This document shows positions 14,125-21,776 of a DNA stretch of 30,715 nucleotides, one piece after another. The notes beneath the pieces were generated by a model. The model was not told where the DNA came from and searched no databases. It saw only the letters and a list, made by a program, of their open reading frames with translations. The stretch's first letter is position 1; every line of letters begins with the position of its first letter. The DNA is from an uncultured Sutterella sp. (GTDB taxonomy: Bacteria; Pseudomonadota; Gammaproteobacteria; Burkholderiales; Burkholderiaceae_F). The stretch covers positions 1 to 30,715 of the forward strand of contig CAJKCQ010000024.1 of assembly GCA_905198475.1 (NCBI GenBank), in the 5' to 3' direction. The position numbers and the translations under genes are program-made.

Positions 14125-15198
14125 TCAGTCTTCGGGCTGGAACGCCATGAACGCGCCCTTCTCCCGGGCAATGGCGGCCAATTCTTCGAGGGTCCGGTCG
14201 GGCAGGATCCCGTCGGGGAAGAACCCCGTGCCGCGCAGCAACCCCGCGTCGTAGGCGAGCGGTGCGGACTCGAGAACCGGCTCGACCCGGCGTGTTCGGA
14301 TGCTTGTGAGGTCCTGGAGAACGGCGTCGGCGGTGGGCCTGCCTCCCGCGCCCTGGCCGTAGAACTTGAGCGTGCCCACGACGTCGCCCGTCAGGGTCGC
14401 GCAGTTGAAGTTCTCCTGCACGTTCGCCTCAAGGGCGGTGCGCGGCAACACGACGGGGACGACGCCGAGGGCGAAGCGGCCGTGGCTGCGGCGAAAGAGC
14501 ATCATGTGGCGGACGGTTTTGCCCGCGCGGTGAAGGTCGTCGAGGACGGCCTTCGAAAGCTTTTCAATCCCGAGCACGGGGAAGTGGGCGCAGACGGGAG
14601 CGCCGGCCGCGACCGAAGCCGAAATCAGCGCCTTGTTCGCGACGTCGAAGCCTCCGATGTCGGCGGTCGGGTCTGCTTCGGCGTAGCCCTTGGCCTGCGC
14701 CTCCTTGAGCGCATCGTCAAACTCCATCCCGAAGCGCTCCATGCGGTCGATGATGTAGTTGCCCGTGCCGTTCAAAATCCCCTGCATCGCGTCGATGCGG
14801 TCGATGCGCGAGGCCTTCTTGATGTTTTCAATCCAGGGAATGCCGCCGCCGCAGGAGGCTTCGAAAAGGAGCGGAAGGTTGAGGGCGCGCGCCGTTCCTG
14901 CGAGCTCCTCGTAGTGGGCGGCCAAGGCCGCCTTGTTGGCGGTGACGACGCCCTTTCCGGCGCGCAGGGCCGCGAGCATGTAGGCGTGCGAAGGCTCGAT
15001 CCCGGAGAGGACGTCCACGACGACGTCCACCTGCGGGTCGTTCACGATGTCTTCGAAGCGCTCGGTCATGAGCGGACCGCCCGCCTTGCCCGGACGGCGC
15101 AGGATGTGGAGGAGCTCGATGCCGCAGTTGCGTTCGGCGAGCAGTTCAGCGACGCTGCGCCCGACCGTACCGAAGCCCAACAGACCGATTTTCAGCAT
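14125..15198 (-). CDS. hom: Homoserine dehydrogenase lacking the C-terminal ACT domain
   Basis: Reduces aspartate semialdehyde to homoserine, the precursor of threonine and methionine. The 357-residue product starts with the nucleotide-binding LLGFGTVGRSV, continues with VVTANKAALA and FEASCGGGIPWI, then the family signature GILNGTGNYIIDRM and the catalytic AEADPTADIGGFDVANKALI. It ends at about residue 355, whereas many bacterial enzymes run to about 430 residues with a regulatory ACT domain. Feedback inhibition by threonine at this enzyme may therefore be absent. GGAG seven bases before the ATG fixes the start. First gene of the minus-strand operon with lysC and asd; divergent from thrC. 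Confidence 0.94.
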   Translation of the reverse strand: MLKIGLLGFGTVGRSVAELLAERNCGIELLHILRRPGKAGGPLMTERFEDIVNDPQVDVVVDVLSGIEPSHAYMLAALRAGKGVVTANKAALAAHYEELAGTARALNLPLLFEASCGGGIPWIENIKKASRIDRIDAMQGILNGTGNYIIDRMERFGMEFDDALKEAQAKGYAEADPTADIGGFDVANKALISASVAAGAPVCAHFPVLGIEKLSKAVLDDLHRAGKTVRHMMLFRRSHGRFALGVVPVVLPRTALEANVQENFNCATLTGDVVGTLKFYGQGAGGRPTADAVLQDLTSIRTRRVEPVLESAPLAYDAGLLRGTGFFPDGILPDRTLEELAAIAREKGAFMAFQPED

Positions 15199-15616
15199 GC
15201 GTCATCTCCCTCGTCGCGGTGCGCCTCGCGGGGGACGCCTTCGCGTCCGGCCCGCCGCCGGCGGTGTTCCAGTGAAGTCCCCTCCGCATCTTCGAGGGGT
15301 GGCTCTTCACCTATCCTACCCGACATGCAAAGGGGGAATTCCCCTATTGTCTTTGGGACAAAGTCGTAGTTGAACTGAGTCAACGAGAATTGAGGAAAAG
15401 TAATGGCGCCGCGGCGGCCGCGGCTTTCGGCCAAAGCGCCGGGCCCGCCCGCATAATCGGACGAGGTCCGGGGGAGCGCCGGCCGGACGCCCGAGCGCCC
15501 GATGGTCGTTCTGCCGGACGTATAGTAGGAGTACCTTGAAGCCAACCCGCCGCGCCCCGGAGCCGCATCGCAGCCCCCATACAGAGCGCGGCACAACGAA
15601 GGACCTCGTCCACTTC
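15199..15616. promoter_or_regulatory. Divergent hom/thrC control region
   Basis: A 418-base region without a supported gene. For hom, a possible minus-strand promoter with TTGACT near 15384-15379 lacks a clear -10 at normal spacing; a 12-bp palindrome GGGGAATTCCCC lies at 15334-15345. The hom leader can form a hairpin in which GTGAAG and CCCCTC (from 15272) pair with GAGGGG and CTTCAC (to 15310). For thrC, TATAGT near 15526-15531 is a candidate -10. No threonine- or isoleucine-rich leader peptide is seen on either side. Confidence 0.4.
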
Positions 15617-17116
15617 ATGCTTTACCACAGCACCCGCAATCCCCAGGAAGTCCTCACGAGCCGCGAAGCGGTCCTCAAGGGGCTCGCCCAAGACGGCGGC
15701 CTCTTCGTCACCGACCTGCTCGGCGAGCGCCGCATCGACCCGACCTCGCTCACCGGTCCCTACGCCGACACCGCCAAGCGCGTCTTCTCGGCGCTCCTCG
15801 ACGACTACACGCCCGAGGAGATCGATCAATCCATCGCCGCGGCCTACGGCTCCACCTTCAAGTGCCCGCTCCCGGGCGACGTGACCCCGGTGACGAAGTT
15901 GGGGCGCATGCACCTCCTCGAGCTCTACCACGGCCCCACGGCCGCCTTCAAGGACGTCGCGCTCTGCATGCTCCCGCAGCTCATGAGCCGCGCGCTCGTC
16001 GGAACCGGCCGGCGCCTGATGATCGTCACGGCCACTTCGGGCGACACGGGCAAGGCCGCGCTCGCGGGCTTTGAGGACGTCCCGGGCATCGGCATCACGG
16101 TCTTCTACCCCGAGGGCGGCGTTTCCGCCGTGCAGCACCTGCAGATGGCGACCCAGGAGGGGTCGAACGTCGCGGTCTGCGCCGTCAAGGGGAACTTCGA
16201 CGACGCGCAGACGGCGGTGAAGAACCTCTTCTCCTCGCCCATTACGAAGGAGCTCGCTCAAATCGGCGTCTCGCTCTCGAGCGCCAACTCGATCAACATC
16301 GGCCGCCTCGTGCCGCAGATCGTCTACTACTTCGACGCCTACCGGCAGCTGCTCGCGCGCGGCGTCGTGCATGCGGGCGACCCGGTGGACTTCACGGTGC
16401 CGACGGGCAACTTCGGCGACGTTTTGGCCGGCTGGTGCGCCAAGCGCATGGGCCTCCCGATGCGGCGCCTCGTCGTCGCCTCGAACGCCAACAACGTCCT
16501 CACGGACTTCCTCCTCACGGGCGTCTACGACCGCCGCCGGCCGCTCCACAAGACGATTTCGCCCTCGATGGACATCCTCGTCTCGAGCAACCTGGAGCGC
16601 GCGCTCTACTGGATCGACGACATGAGCGCGGAGCGTACCCGCGAGCGCATGGAGTCCCTGAAGACCAAGGGCTTCTATCAGGTCGACGCCGAGCTTCTCG
16701 CGAAGCTCCAGGCGACCTTCGGCTGCGGCTTCGCCGACGACGCGGCCACCATGGACTCGATCCGCGCGGCCTGGGAGGAGGACGGTCGCCTCATTGACCC
16801 GCACACCGCCGTCGCCCGCCGCGTGGCGCTCGAGAACGCCTCGCCCGAGGTGCCGATGGTGGTGCTCTCGACGGCTTCGCCCTACAAGTTTTGCCGCGAC
16901 GTCTACACGGCGCTCTACGGCGACCTCAAGACCAAGGCCGCTGCGCCCGAAGCCGCCGCCTTCGAGTACATGGACGCCCTCGCCGACGCGACCGGGGTCG
17001 AGCCGCCCGCCTCGCTCTCCAACCTACGCACGAAGCCCGTGCTCTGGAAGGACGTCGAGGCGATCGCCGACCTGCCCCAATACGTCCTCAGGCAGGCCCG
17101 CACGAAGCTCGCCTGA
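15617..17116 (+). CDS. thrC: Threonine synthase
   Basis: PLP-dependent enzyme that converts O-phosphohomoserine to threonine. The 499-residue product has the N-terminal MLYHSTRN and QDGGLFV typical of the ThrC type found in Proteobacteria. The PLP lysine is Lys112 in HGPTAAFKDVAL. TATSGDTGKAAL is the phosphate-binding loop, and SSANSINIGRLVPQIVYYF and VPTGNFGDVLAGW are further family blocks. ATG 15617 matches the family's start; GAAGGA lies 13 bases upstream, a rather long spacing, and a longer in-frame extension to 15536 is possible. Followed by thrB after 141 bases that contain strong hairpins. Divergent from hom. Confidence 0.95.
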   Translation: MLYHSTRNPQEVLTSREAVLKGLAQDGGLFVTDLLGERRIDPTSLTGPYADTAKRVFSALLDDYTPEEIDQSIAAAYGSTFKCPLPGDVTPVTKLGRMHLLELYHGPTAAFKDVALCMLPQLMSRALVGTGRRLMIVTATSGDTGKAALAGFEDVPGIGITVFYPEGGVSAVQHLQMATQEGSNVAVCAVKGNFDDAQTAVKNLFSSPITKELAQIGVSLSSANSINIGRLVPQIVYYFDAYRQLLARGVVHAGDPVDFTVPTGNFGDVLAGWCAKRMGLPMRRLVVASNANNVLTDFLLTGVYDRRRPLHKTISPSMDILVSSNLERALYWIDDMSAERTRERMESLKTKGFYQVDAELLAKLQATFGCGFADDAATMDSIRAAWEEDGRLIDPHTAVARRVALENASPEVPMVVLSTASPYKFCRDVYTALYGDLKTKAAAPEAAAFEYMDALADATGVEPPASLSNLRTKPVLWKDVEAIADLPQYVLRQARTKLA

Positions 17117-17180
17117 GCTTCACCAAAGGGCATCTCCCTGCGGCCTGCGCCGTGAGCAGCGCGTCCCGCAGGGGCACTCC

Positions 17181-17236
17181 GCGGGATGAGCGCGCCCGAA
17201 GGAGAATGCGCGCCATCCCGCAGCGCAGCCGTTTCT
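17181..17236 (+). terminator. Hairpin between thrC and thrB (possible attenuator)
   Basis: A 14-bp stem with one bulged A: arm 17181-17195 (GCGGGATGAGCGCGC) pairs with 17208-17221 (GCGCGCCATCCCGC). The sequence TTTCTTTTT begins ten bases further on, immediately before the AGAGAG ribosome binding site of thrB. A preceding stem, CCCTGCGG/CCGCAGGG (about 17150-17173), adds structure. It could reduce thrB relative to thrC or stabilise the upstream message. Confidence 0.5.
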
Positions 17237-17257
17237 TTTTAGAGAGAGATCCAACAC

Positions 17258-18142
17258 ATGTTCGTCACCGTCAGCGCCCCCGCGTCCACTTCGAATCTCG
17301 GCCCGGGCTTCGACTGCCTCGGCCTTGCGCTTTCGCTGCGCTCGGTCTTCACGTTCGAGCCTTCGGACGAATTGATCGTCGAAGGGTGCCCCGAGGCCTA
17401 CCGCAACGCCGACAACCTCGTGCTCCAGGGCTTCCGCACGCTCTGCCGCCAGGCCGGAGCCGAGGCCCCGACCGTGCGCCTCACCATCAACGCGGGCGTG
17501 CCCGTCGCGCGCGGGCTCGGGAGTTCCTCGACCTGCATCGCCGCGGGCGCGGCCGCCGCGAACGCCTTCCTCGGGAACCCCTTCACAAAGGACGACCTCT
17601 TCGAGATCTGCGCGCGCTTTGAGGGCCACCCCGACAACGCCGCGCCCTGCGTGCTCGGAGGTCTCACCGCCTCCTTCGCCGCGGACGAGCGGTTCCATGC
17701 GCTCGCGCTCCCGATTTCGCCCGACTGGCGCTTTGCGGCCGTGATCCCCGACTACGAGGTGAAGACGGCCGACGCCAGAAAGGCGATGCCGAAGGAAATC
17801 TCCGTGAAGGACAGCGTCTTCACGACCTCGCACGCGATCGCGATGATCAACGCACTCGCCTCGGGCGACGAGGATCTTCTCGCCGAAGCCTGCCGGGACC
17901 GGCTCCACGAGCCCTGCCGCAGGAAGCTCATTGCGGACTACGAGACGCTGCGCGCGCTCGCCTTCGAGTCGGGCGCCTCCGCCTTCTTCATCAGCGGCTC
18001 CGGGTCCACCCTGATCGCGATGACGAAGAGCGACGAAACCGCGCTGCGCTTCACCACCGCCGCCCGCGACCGGTTCCCGAGCTTTGACGCGCACGTTCTA
18101 GAGACGTGCCGCGAAGGCGTGGAGGTGAAGGTCGAGGAGTAG
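17258..18142 (+). CDS. thrB: Homoserine kinase (GHMP family)
   Basis: Phosphorylates homoserine to O-phosphohomoserine, the substrate of the adjacent ThrC. The 294-residue protein shows the GHMP signature: N-terminal VSAPASTSNLGPGFDCLGLAL, ATP-binding VPVARGLGSSST (81-92), FEGHPDNAAPCVLGGL, and the C-terminal FFISGSGSTLIAM loop. AGAGAG precedes the ATG. It is the GHMP-type enzyme, not the choline-kinase-like homoserine kinase found in many other Betaproteobacteria. Second gene of thrC-thrB. Confidence 0.95.
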   Translation: MFVTVSAPASTSNLGPGFDCLGLALSLRSVFTFEPSDELIVEGCPEAYRNADNLVLQGFRTLCRQAGAEAPTVRLTINAGVPVARGLGSSSTCIAAGAAAANAFLGNPFTKDDLFEICARFEGHPDNAAPCVLGGLTASFAADERFHALALPISPDWRFAAVIPDYEVKTADARKAMPKEISVKDSVFTTSHAIAMINALASGDEDLLAEACRDRLHEPCRRKLIADYETLRALAFESGASAFFISGSGSTLIAMTKSDETALRFTTAARDRFPSFDAHVLETCREGVEVKVEE

Positions 18143-18210
18143 CTTCACCGGCTTATGGCCGTCGAGCCTCTCCATGGAGGCTCGCCGCCGCAGCAGATCT
18201 TCGGAACGAT

Positions 18211-18248
18211 GGGCGCCGCCGAATCTTCGGCCGGCGCCCATTCTTTTG
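18211..18248 (+). terminator. Terminator after thrB
   Basis: GGGCGCCG..CGAA pairs with TTCG..CGGCGCCC (18211-18239), then ATTCTTTT. A second perfect stem, GAGCCTC/GAGGCTC, lies just upstream at about 18168-18187. Confidence 0.75.
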
Positions 18249-18322
18249 CCCGCCGGACGCCCTCGTCCGAAAACGCAGACATAAGCAACGGAAGACTTCT
18301 CTACCATATTACAGAAATCATA

Positions 18323-19939
18323 ATGCGCTTCTTACCCCCCCCCCGACTCTTGCGTAGTTCAGCGAAAAGGGAGCTGTTCACGGCGTTGCGGGATGCAACG
18401 GCTTTTCTCATCTATTTCGTCGCCTGTTCAGTTTTGGCCAAACAGATCCTGCGCTGCCTCGGCGACGACGTGCACACAAGGGAGACGCTTCTCGGCGGCA
18501 TCTTCCTCGCCTTTCTGATTCCAACTCGAAAACTATTCCTACTCTTCGTGCTGCCCTTGTGCATGCTCGCAGCACTTTATGGCCCGATCGCATACATTTA
18601 TGGGCAACCCGACTACCAGTCCCTGATCTCGGTCCTGGCGACGAATGCTTCTGAAGCCGCCGAGTTTCTTTCCTTCATCACTCCGAGTGTCGCTCAGCGG
18701 TCCATTCTGGTTTTGGCTCTCGTGCTGGTTGCCGCGTGGATTGCCAAACGCTTTTCCCTGCAACCCTGGCGAAACAAGACGTGCGTCATCGCGGGCGTCG
18801 CAACCGTTGTTTTGCTCTACTGCCCGACCGCCTTCTTCTCCAATTTGACGAGAGGGATCTCCGTCACGCAGCAGGATCTCTCGCAACTTCAGCAATATGT
18901 GAGTCACTCCTCTTGGGGAGAAAGCAGCCTTTACAACCCTGCAGGAATTGAAGACTTCATTCTGGTTGTCGGCGAAAGCGTACGACGCGACTATTTGGGT
19001 GCCTACGGCTATCCTCTCGACAACACGCCCTTCATCTCCCGAACGCCCGGCATTCTGGTGAACGGCCTCACTGCAGGCGACGTCTTCACGGTCGGATCGC
19101 TGCGCCTGATGCTCACGCAGGCCGATGTCGCGTCCTGGTCGCCCCGATACGACTTCAACATCGTCGACCTCGCGAAGAGCGCCGGCATGGAAACTATCTG
19201 GCTGAGCAACCAAGGCTTCATCGGACTGCATGACACGCCGATCTCCTCGATCGGCATGCGGGCCGATCATTACTCCTTTCCGACAATGGCGGACTCTTCG
19301 AGCACCAACTTCTCCGATATGGTGCTTCTGCCGAAATTCCACGCATTTCTCACTGCAAAAGCAAAGACTCCCCGCCTCTTTGTCATTCACACAATCGGAT
19401 CTCATCCCAAAGTCTGCCGCCGGATCTTTGATCTTAAAGAACATTATCAACCCGCCTCGAGTGAATTCGAGACGGTGGCCTGTTACCTCGACAGCATCCG
19501 GAAAACCGATCTGTTCCTCCAAAAAGTCGTCGACATGCTGCGTCAAAAAGAAGCGGATACGGGAAGAAAGTTCTCAATGCTCTATTTCGCCGACCATGGG
19601 CAAGTCCATCGGAAGATGCCGAATGGATATATTTCCATCGACAACAACAGCACAAGCTTTCACCACTTTGAGATTCCGCTTCTCCTTATTGACTCCGACT
19701 CGAGAGAACACATCGTCCAGAAAGCCAGCAAATACGGCGTTCGCTTCGTTGACGGCCTCGCCCATTGGATCGGCATCTCAAACCGCCATCTCCTGAGCTA
19801 CGACCTCTTCGACGGCGTCTCCGACCCTGAAGACTATGGGTTTCCGAACGTCCTGGCCTCAAAGAATCCCATTCAGGATCCGGTTTATCCCCCCTCAACG
19901 GCTCTGAAAACACTCCTGCCTCAGCCGGCTTCCCGTTAA
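18323..19939 (+). CDS. Phosphoethanolamine transferase (EptA-like) with a C10 tract
   Basis: Inner-membrane enzyme of the alkaline-phosphatase/sulfatase fold that moves phosphoethanolamine from phosphatidylethanolamine onto lipid A, LPS core or another envelope glycan. From ATG 18323 it has 538 residues: a hydrophobic N-terminal half with about four to five membrane segments, then the periplasmic domain. Metal ligands are the Glu in ILVVGESVRRDYLGAYGY (about 217), and Asp424-His425 in YFADHGQ. A Thr 38 residues after the Glu (in DVFTVGS) sits where the EptA nucleophile lies, and HTIGSHP supplies a further His. Codons 5-7 and the first base of codon 8 are ten consecutive C (18335-18344), a likely slippage site; the frame is intact here. 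An in-frame extension upstream to 18155 would cross the thrB terminator and is unlikely. Base composition is lower in GC than its neighbours, which suggests transfer. Confidence 0.85.
   Translation: MRFLPPPRLLRSSAKRELFTALRDATAFLIYFVACSVLAKQILRCLGDDVHTRETLLGGIFLAFLIPTRKLFLLFVLPLCMLAALYGPIAYIYGQPDYQSLISVLATNASEAAEFLSFITPSVAQRSILVLALVLVAAWIAKRFSLQPWRNKTCVIAGVATVVLLYCPTAFFSNLTRGISVTQQDLSQLQQYVSHSSWGESSLYNPAGIEDFILVVGESVRRDYLGAYGYPLDNTPFISRTPGILVNGLTAGDVFTVGSLRLMLTQADVASWSPRYDFNIVDLAKSAGMETIWLSNQGFIGLHDTPISSIGMRADHYSFPTMADSSSTNFSDMVLLPKFHAFLTAKAKTPRLFVIHTIGSHPKVCRRIFDLKEHYQPASSEFETVACYLDSIRKTDLFLQKVVDMLRQKEADTGRKFSMLYFADHGQVHRKMPNGYISIDNNSTSFHHFEIPLLLIDSDSREHIVQKASKYGVRFVDGLAHWIGISNRHLLSYDLFDGVSDPEDYGFPNVLASKNPIQDPVYPPSTALKTLLPQPASR
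18335..18344 (+). repeat. C10 homopolymer at the start of the phosphoethanolamine transferase gene
   Basis: Ten consecutive C at codons 5-8. One-base gain or loss by slippage shifts the frame within eight codons of the start. Confidence 0.9.
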
Positions 19940-19955
19940 CCGTCTTCCATACGGC

Positions 19956-20005
19956 AAAGGCGCACCCGATGTCCAATGTCTGAACATCGGCGTGCGCCTT
20001 TTTTT
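19956..20005. terminator. Bidirectional terminator between the transferase gene and metI
   Basis: A 17-bp stem with one bulge: AAAGGCGCACCCGATGT (19956-19972) with ACATCGG and GTGCGCCTTT (19984-20001). Seven T follow on the plus strand (19999-20005). AAAGG on the other side gives a shorter T-run on the minus strand. Confidence 0.88.
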
Positions 20006-20030
20006 AATCCGGCGTTAAAGCCTCTGAACG

Positions 20031-20711
20031 TCAGTGCGTCGTGCGGCGGATCACCCACTGCCCGCAGAACTGGAAGATGCTGATGATCGCAAGGATGATG
20101 ATCACGGTGAGCCAGATCATGTCGCGGTAGCCCATCTGGTAGCCGTAGCGAATCGCGAAGTCGCCGATGCCGCCCGCACCGATCGCGCCAGCGATCGCGG
20201 TGATGCCGATGAAGCTCACGAACGTGATCATCGTCACGCGGGTGATGCCGGGGATGCTTTCACGCAGGTAGACGCCCGTGATGATCTGACGGGGCGAAAA
20301 GCCCATCGCAGCGCTCGCCTCGATGAGGCCGTGATCGATGTCGGAGAGCACCGACTCGATCTGGCGCGAGAAGAAGGGCACCGTGCCGAAGACGAGGGCG
20401 ACGAAGCTCCCCGTGACGCCCGAACCCGTGCCGACGAGGAGGCGCGAGAGCGGAATGAGGAGCACGATCAGGATGATGAACGGAATCGAGCGGATGATGT
20501 CGATGCCGCGGTCGAAGACCGTGAAGACGAGGCGGTTCTCGAGAATGCCGCCCGGACGGGTGGTGACGAGCAGCACGCCGATCAGGATGCCGAGCACCCA
20601 GGAGATGGTGCCGGAGACGGCGACCATGGTGAAGGTCTGCCCGAGGCAGTTGAGGAGCTCGTCGCCCAACTGGCGCAGGTTCGGAGCAAGAACGTAGATC
20701 CAGTCGTACAT
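20031..20711 (-). CDS. metI: Methionine ABC transporter permease
   Basis: Inner-membrane permease of the MetNIQ importer (methionine and related compounds). The 226-residue protein has five hydrophobic segments and the ABC-permease loop EASAAMGFSPRQIITGVYLRES, which docks onto MetN (partial quotation; residues about 131-152). SIPFIILIVLLIPLSRLLVG and the GAIGAGGIGDFAIRYGY stretch are typical of MetI. Its ATG overlaps the metN stop (TGATG), so the two are translationally coupled. Last gene of the minus-strand cluster metQ, M20, metN, metI, followed by a strong terminator. Confidence 0.95.
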   Translation of the reverse strand: MYDWIYVLAPNLRQLGDELLNCLGQTFTMVAVSGTISWVLGILIGVLLVTTRPGGILENRLVFTVFDRGIDIIRSIPFIILIVLLIPLSRLLVGTGSGVTGSFVALVFGTVPFFSRQIESVLSDIDHGLIEASAAMGFSPRQIITGVYLRESIPGITRVTMITFVSFIGITAIAGAIGAGGIGDFAIRYGYQMGYRDMIWLTVIIILAIISIFQFCGQWVIRRTTH

Positions 20712-21736
20712 CAGAGGGCCTCCACGCCGACGTTTTGAGAACGAATGAAGTCAAGCGCCGCCTTGACGGACTCGGGCGCGCCCTGGAGCGTCACGGCGAG
20801 CTTGCCGAGGGGCGTGCCCTTCAGGAGCTCGACGTTGCCGAAGATGATGTTCGCCTCGACGCCGAAGCGCTGATAGAGCTCGACCATCAGGGGCTTGCCC
20901 GCCGACGCACCCGTGTAGGTGAGGAGATACACGGTCTCGCCGTGGTCCGGGCCCTCGGTGGCGCGCGCCTCCTCAAGGAGCTCGTAGAGGTCGTCCACGT
21001 TGGTCGCCGTGTCGATGAAGCCCTTCGTCACGGGCATCTTCGGGTGGCTGAAGATCTCGAGGATCGAGCCCTCCTCCACGACCCTGCCCTTCTCCATCAC
21101 GGCCGCACGGTCGCAGATGTACTTCACGACAGACATCTGGTGCGTGATCACGACGATCGTGATGCCGAGGCGCTGGTTCACCTCGCGCAGGAGCTTCAGA
21201 ATCGAACGGGTGGTCTTCGGGTCAAGCGCGCTCGTCGCCTCGTCGCAGAGCAGCACCTTCGGGTCGTTCGCAAGGGCGCGCGCGATGGCGACGCGCTGCT
21301 TCTGGCCGCCCGAGAGCTGCGAGGGGTAGCTTTCGGCCTTGTCGGAGAGTTCGACGAGCTCGAGGAGCGACTCGATCTTGGCGCGGCGCTCCGCCGGCGT
21401 CATCGTCGTGAGCTTGAGCGGCATCTCGATGTTCTCGAACACCGTGCGCGAGGGCATCAGGTTGAAGTGTTGGAAGATCATGCCGATCCGCTGGCGGATG
21501 CGGCGCAGCGCCTTCTCGTCGAGCTTCGTGAGGTCCGTGCCGTCGACGATCACTTCGCCCGCGGTCGGGCGCTCGAGAAGGTTGATGCAGCGCACAAGCG
21601 TGGACTTGCCCGCACCCGAGAAACCGATGATGCCGAAGACTTCGCCTTCGTCGATGGCGAGCGTGACGTCGTCCACCGCCGTGACGGTCTTCCCGCCCGA
21701 CTCGAAGCGCTTCGTGATGTGGTTGAGCTTGATCAT
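20711..21736 (-). CDS. metN: Methionine ABC transporter ATP-binding protein
   Basis: ATPase of the MetNIQ importer. The 341-residue protein has Walker A GFSGAGKST, a Q-loop in GMIFQHFNLMPSRTVFENI, the signature LSGGQKQRVAIARAL, and Walker B VLLCDEATSALDP. The C-terminal NIL domain (about residues 265-341) in relatives binds methionine and shuts off transport. The ATG at 21736 begins MIKLNHITKRF as expected, but no ribosome binding site is visible; the bases before it are pyrimidine-rich, so translation may rely on the upstream gene. It overlaps metI by one base. Confidence 0.95.
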   Translation of the reverse strand: MIKLNHITKRFESGGKTVTAVDDVTLAIDEGEVFGIIGFSGAGKSTLVRCINLLERPTAGEVIVDGTDLTKLDEKALRRIRQRIGMIFQHFNLMPSRTVFENIEMPLKLTTMTPAERRAKIESLLELVELSDKAESYPSQLSGGQKQRVAIARALANDPKVLLCDEATSALDPKTTRSILKLLREVNQRLGITIVVITHQMSVVKYICDRAAVMEKGRVVEEGSILEIFSHPKMPVTKGFIDTATNVDDLYELLEEARATEGPDHGETVYLLTYTGASAGKPLMVELYQRFGVEANIIFGNVELLKGTPLGKLAVTLQGAPESVKAALDFIRSQNVGVEAL

Positions 21737-21776
21737 GGAGGTGATTTGGTTTTTGTTATTTCGAAAACCGGTGATT

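Noticed and set aside
15193..15327. 44-codon minus-strand frame overlapping the hom start, as a possible regulatory leader peptide
   Set aside because: It lacks a ribosome binding site and is not enriched in Thr, Ile, Met or Lys codons; Arg/Glu/Gly richness reflects GC content.
18155..18322. 56-residue N-terminal extension of the phosphoethanolamine transferase
   Set aside because: It would be translated through the thrB terminator hairpin and has no membrane or signal features; ATG 18323 begins just before the first hydrophobic helix.
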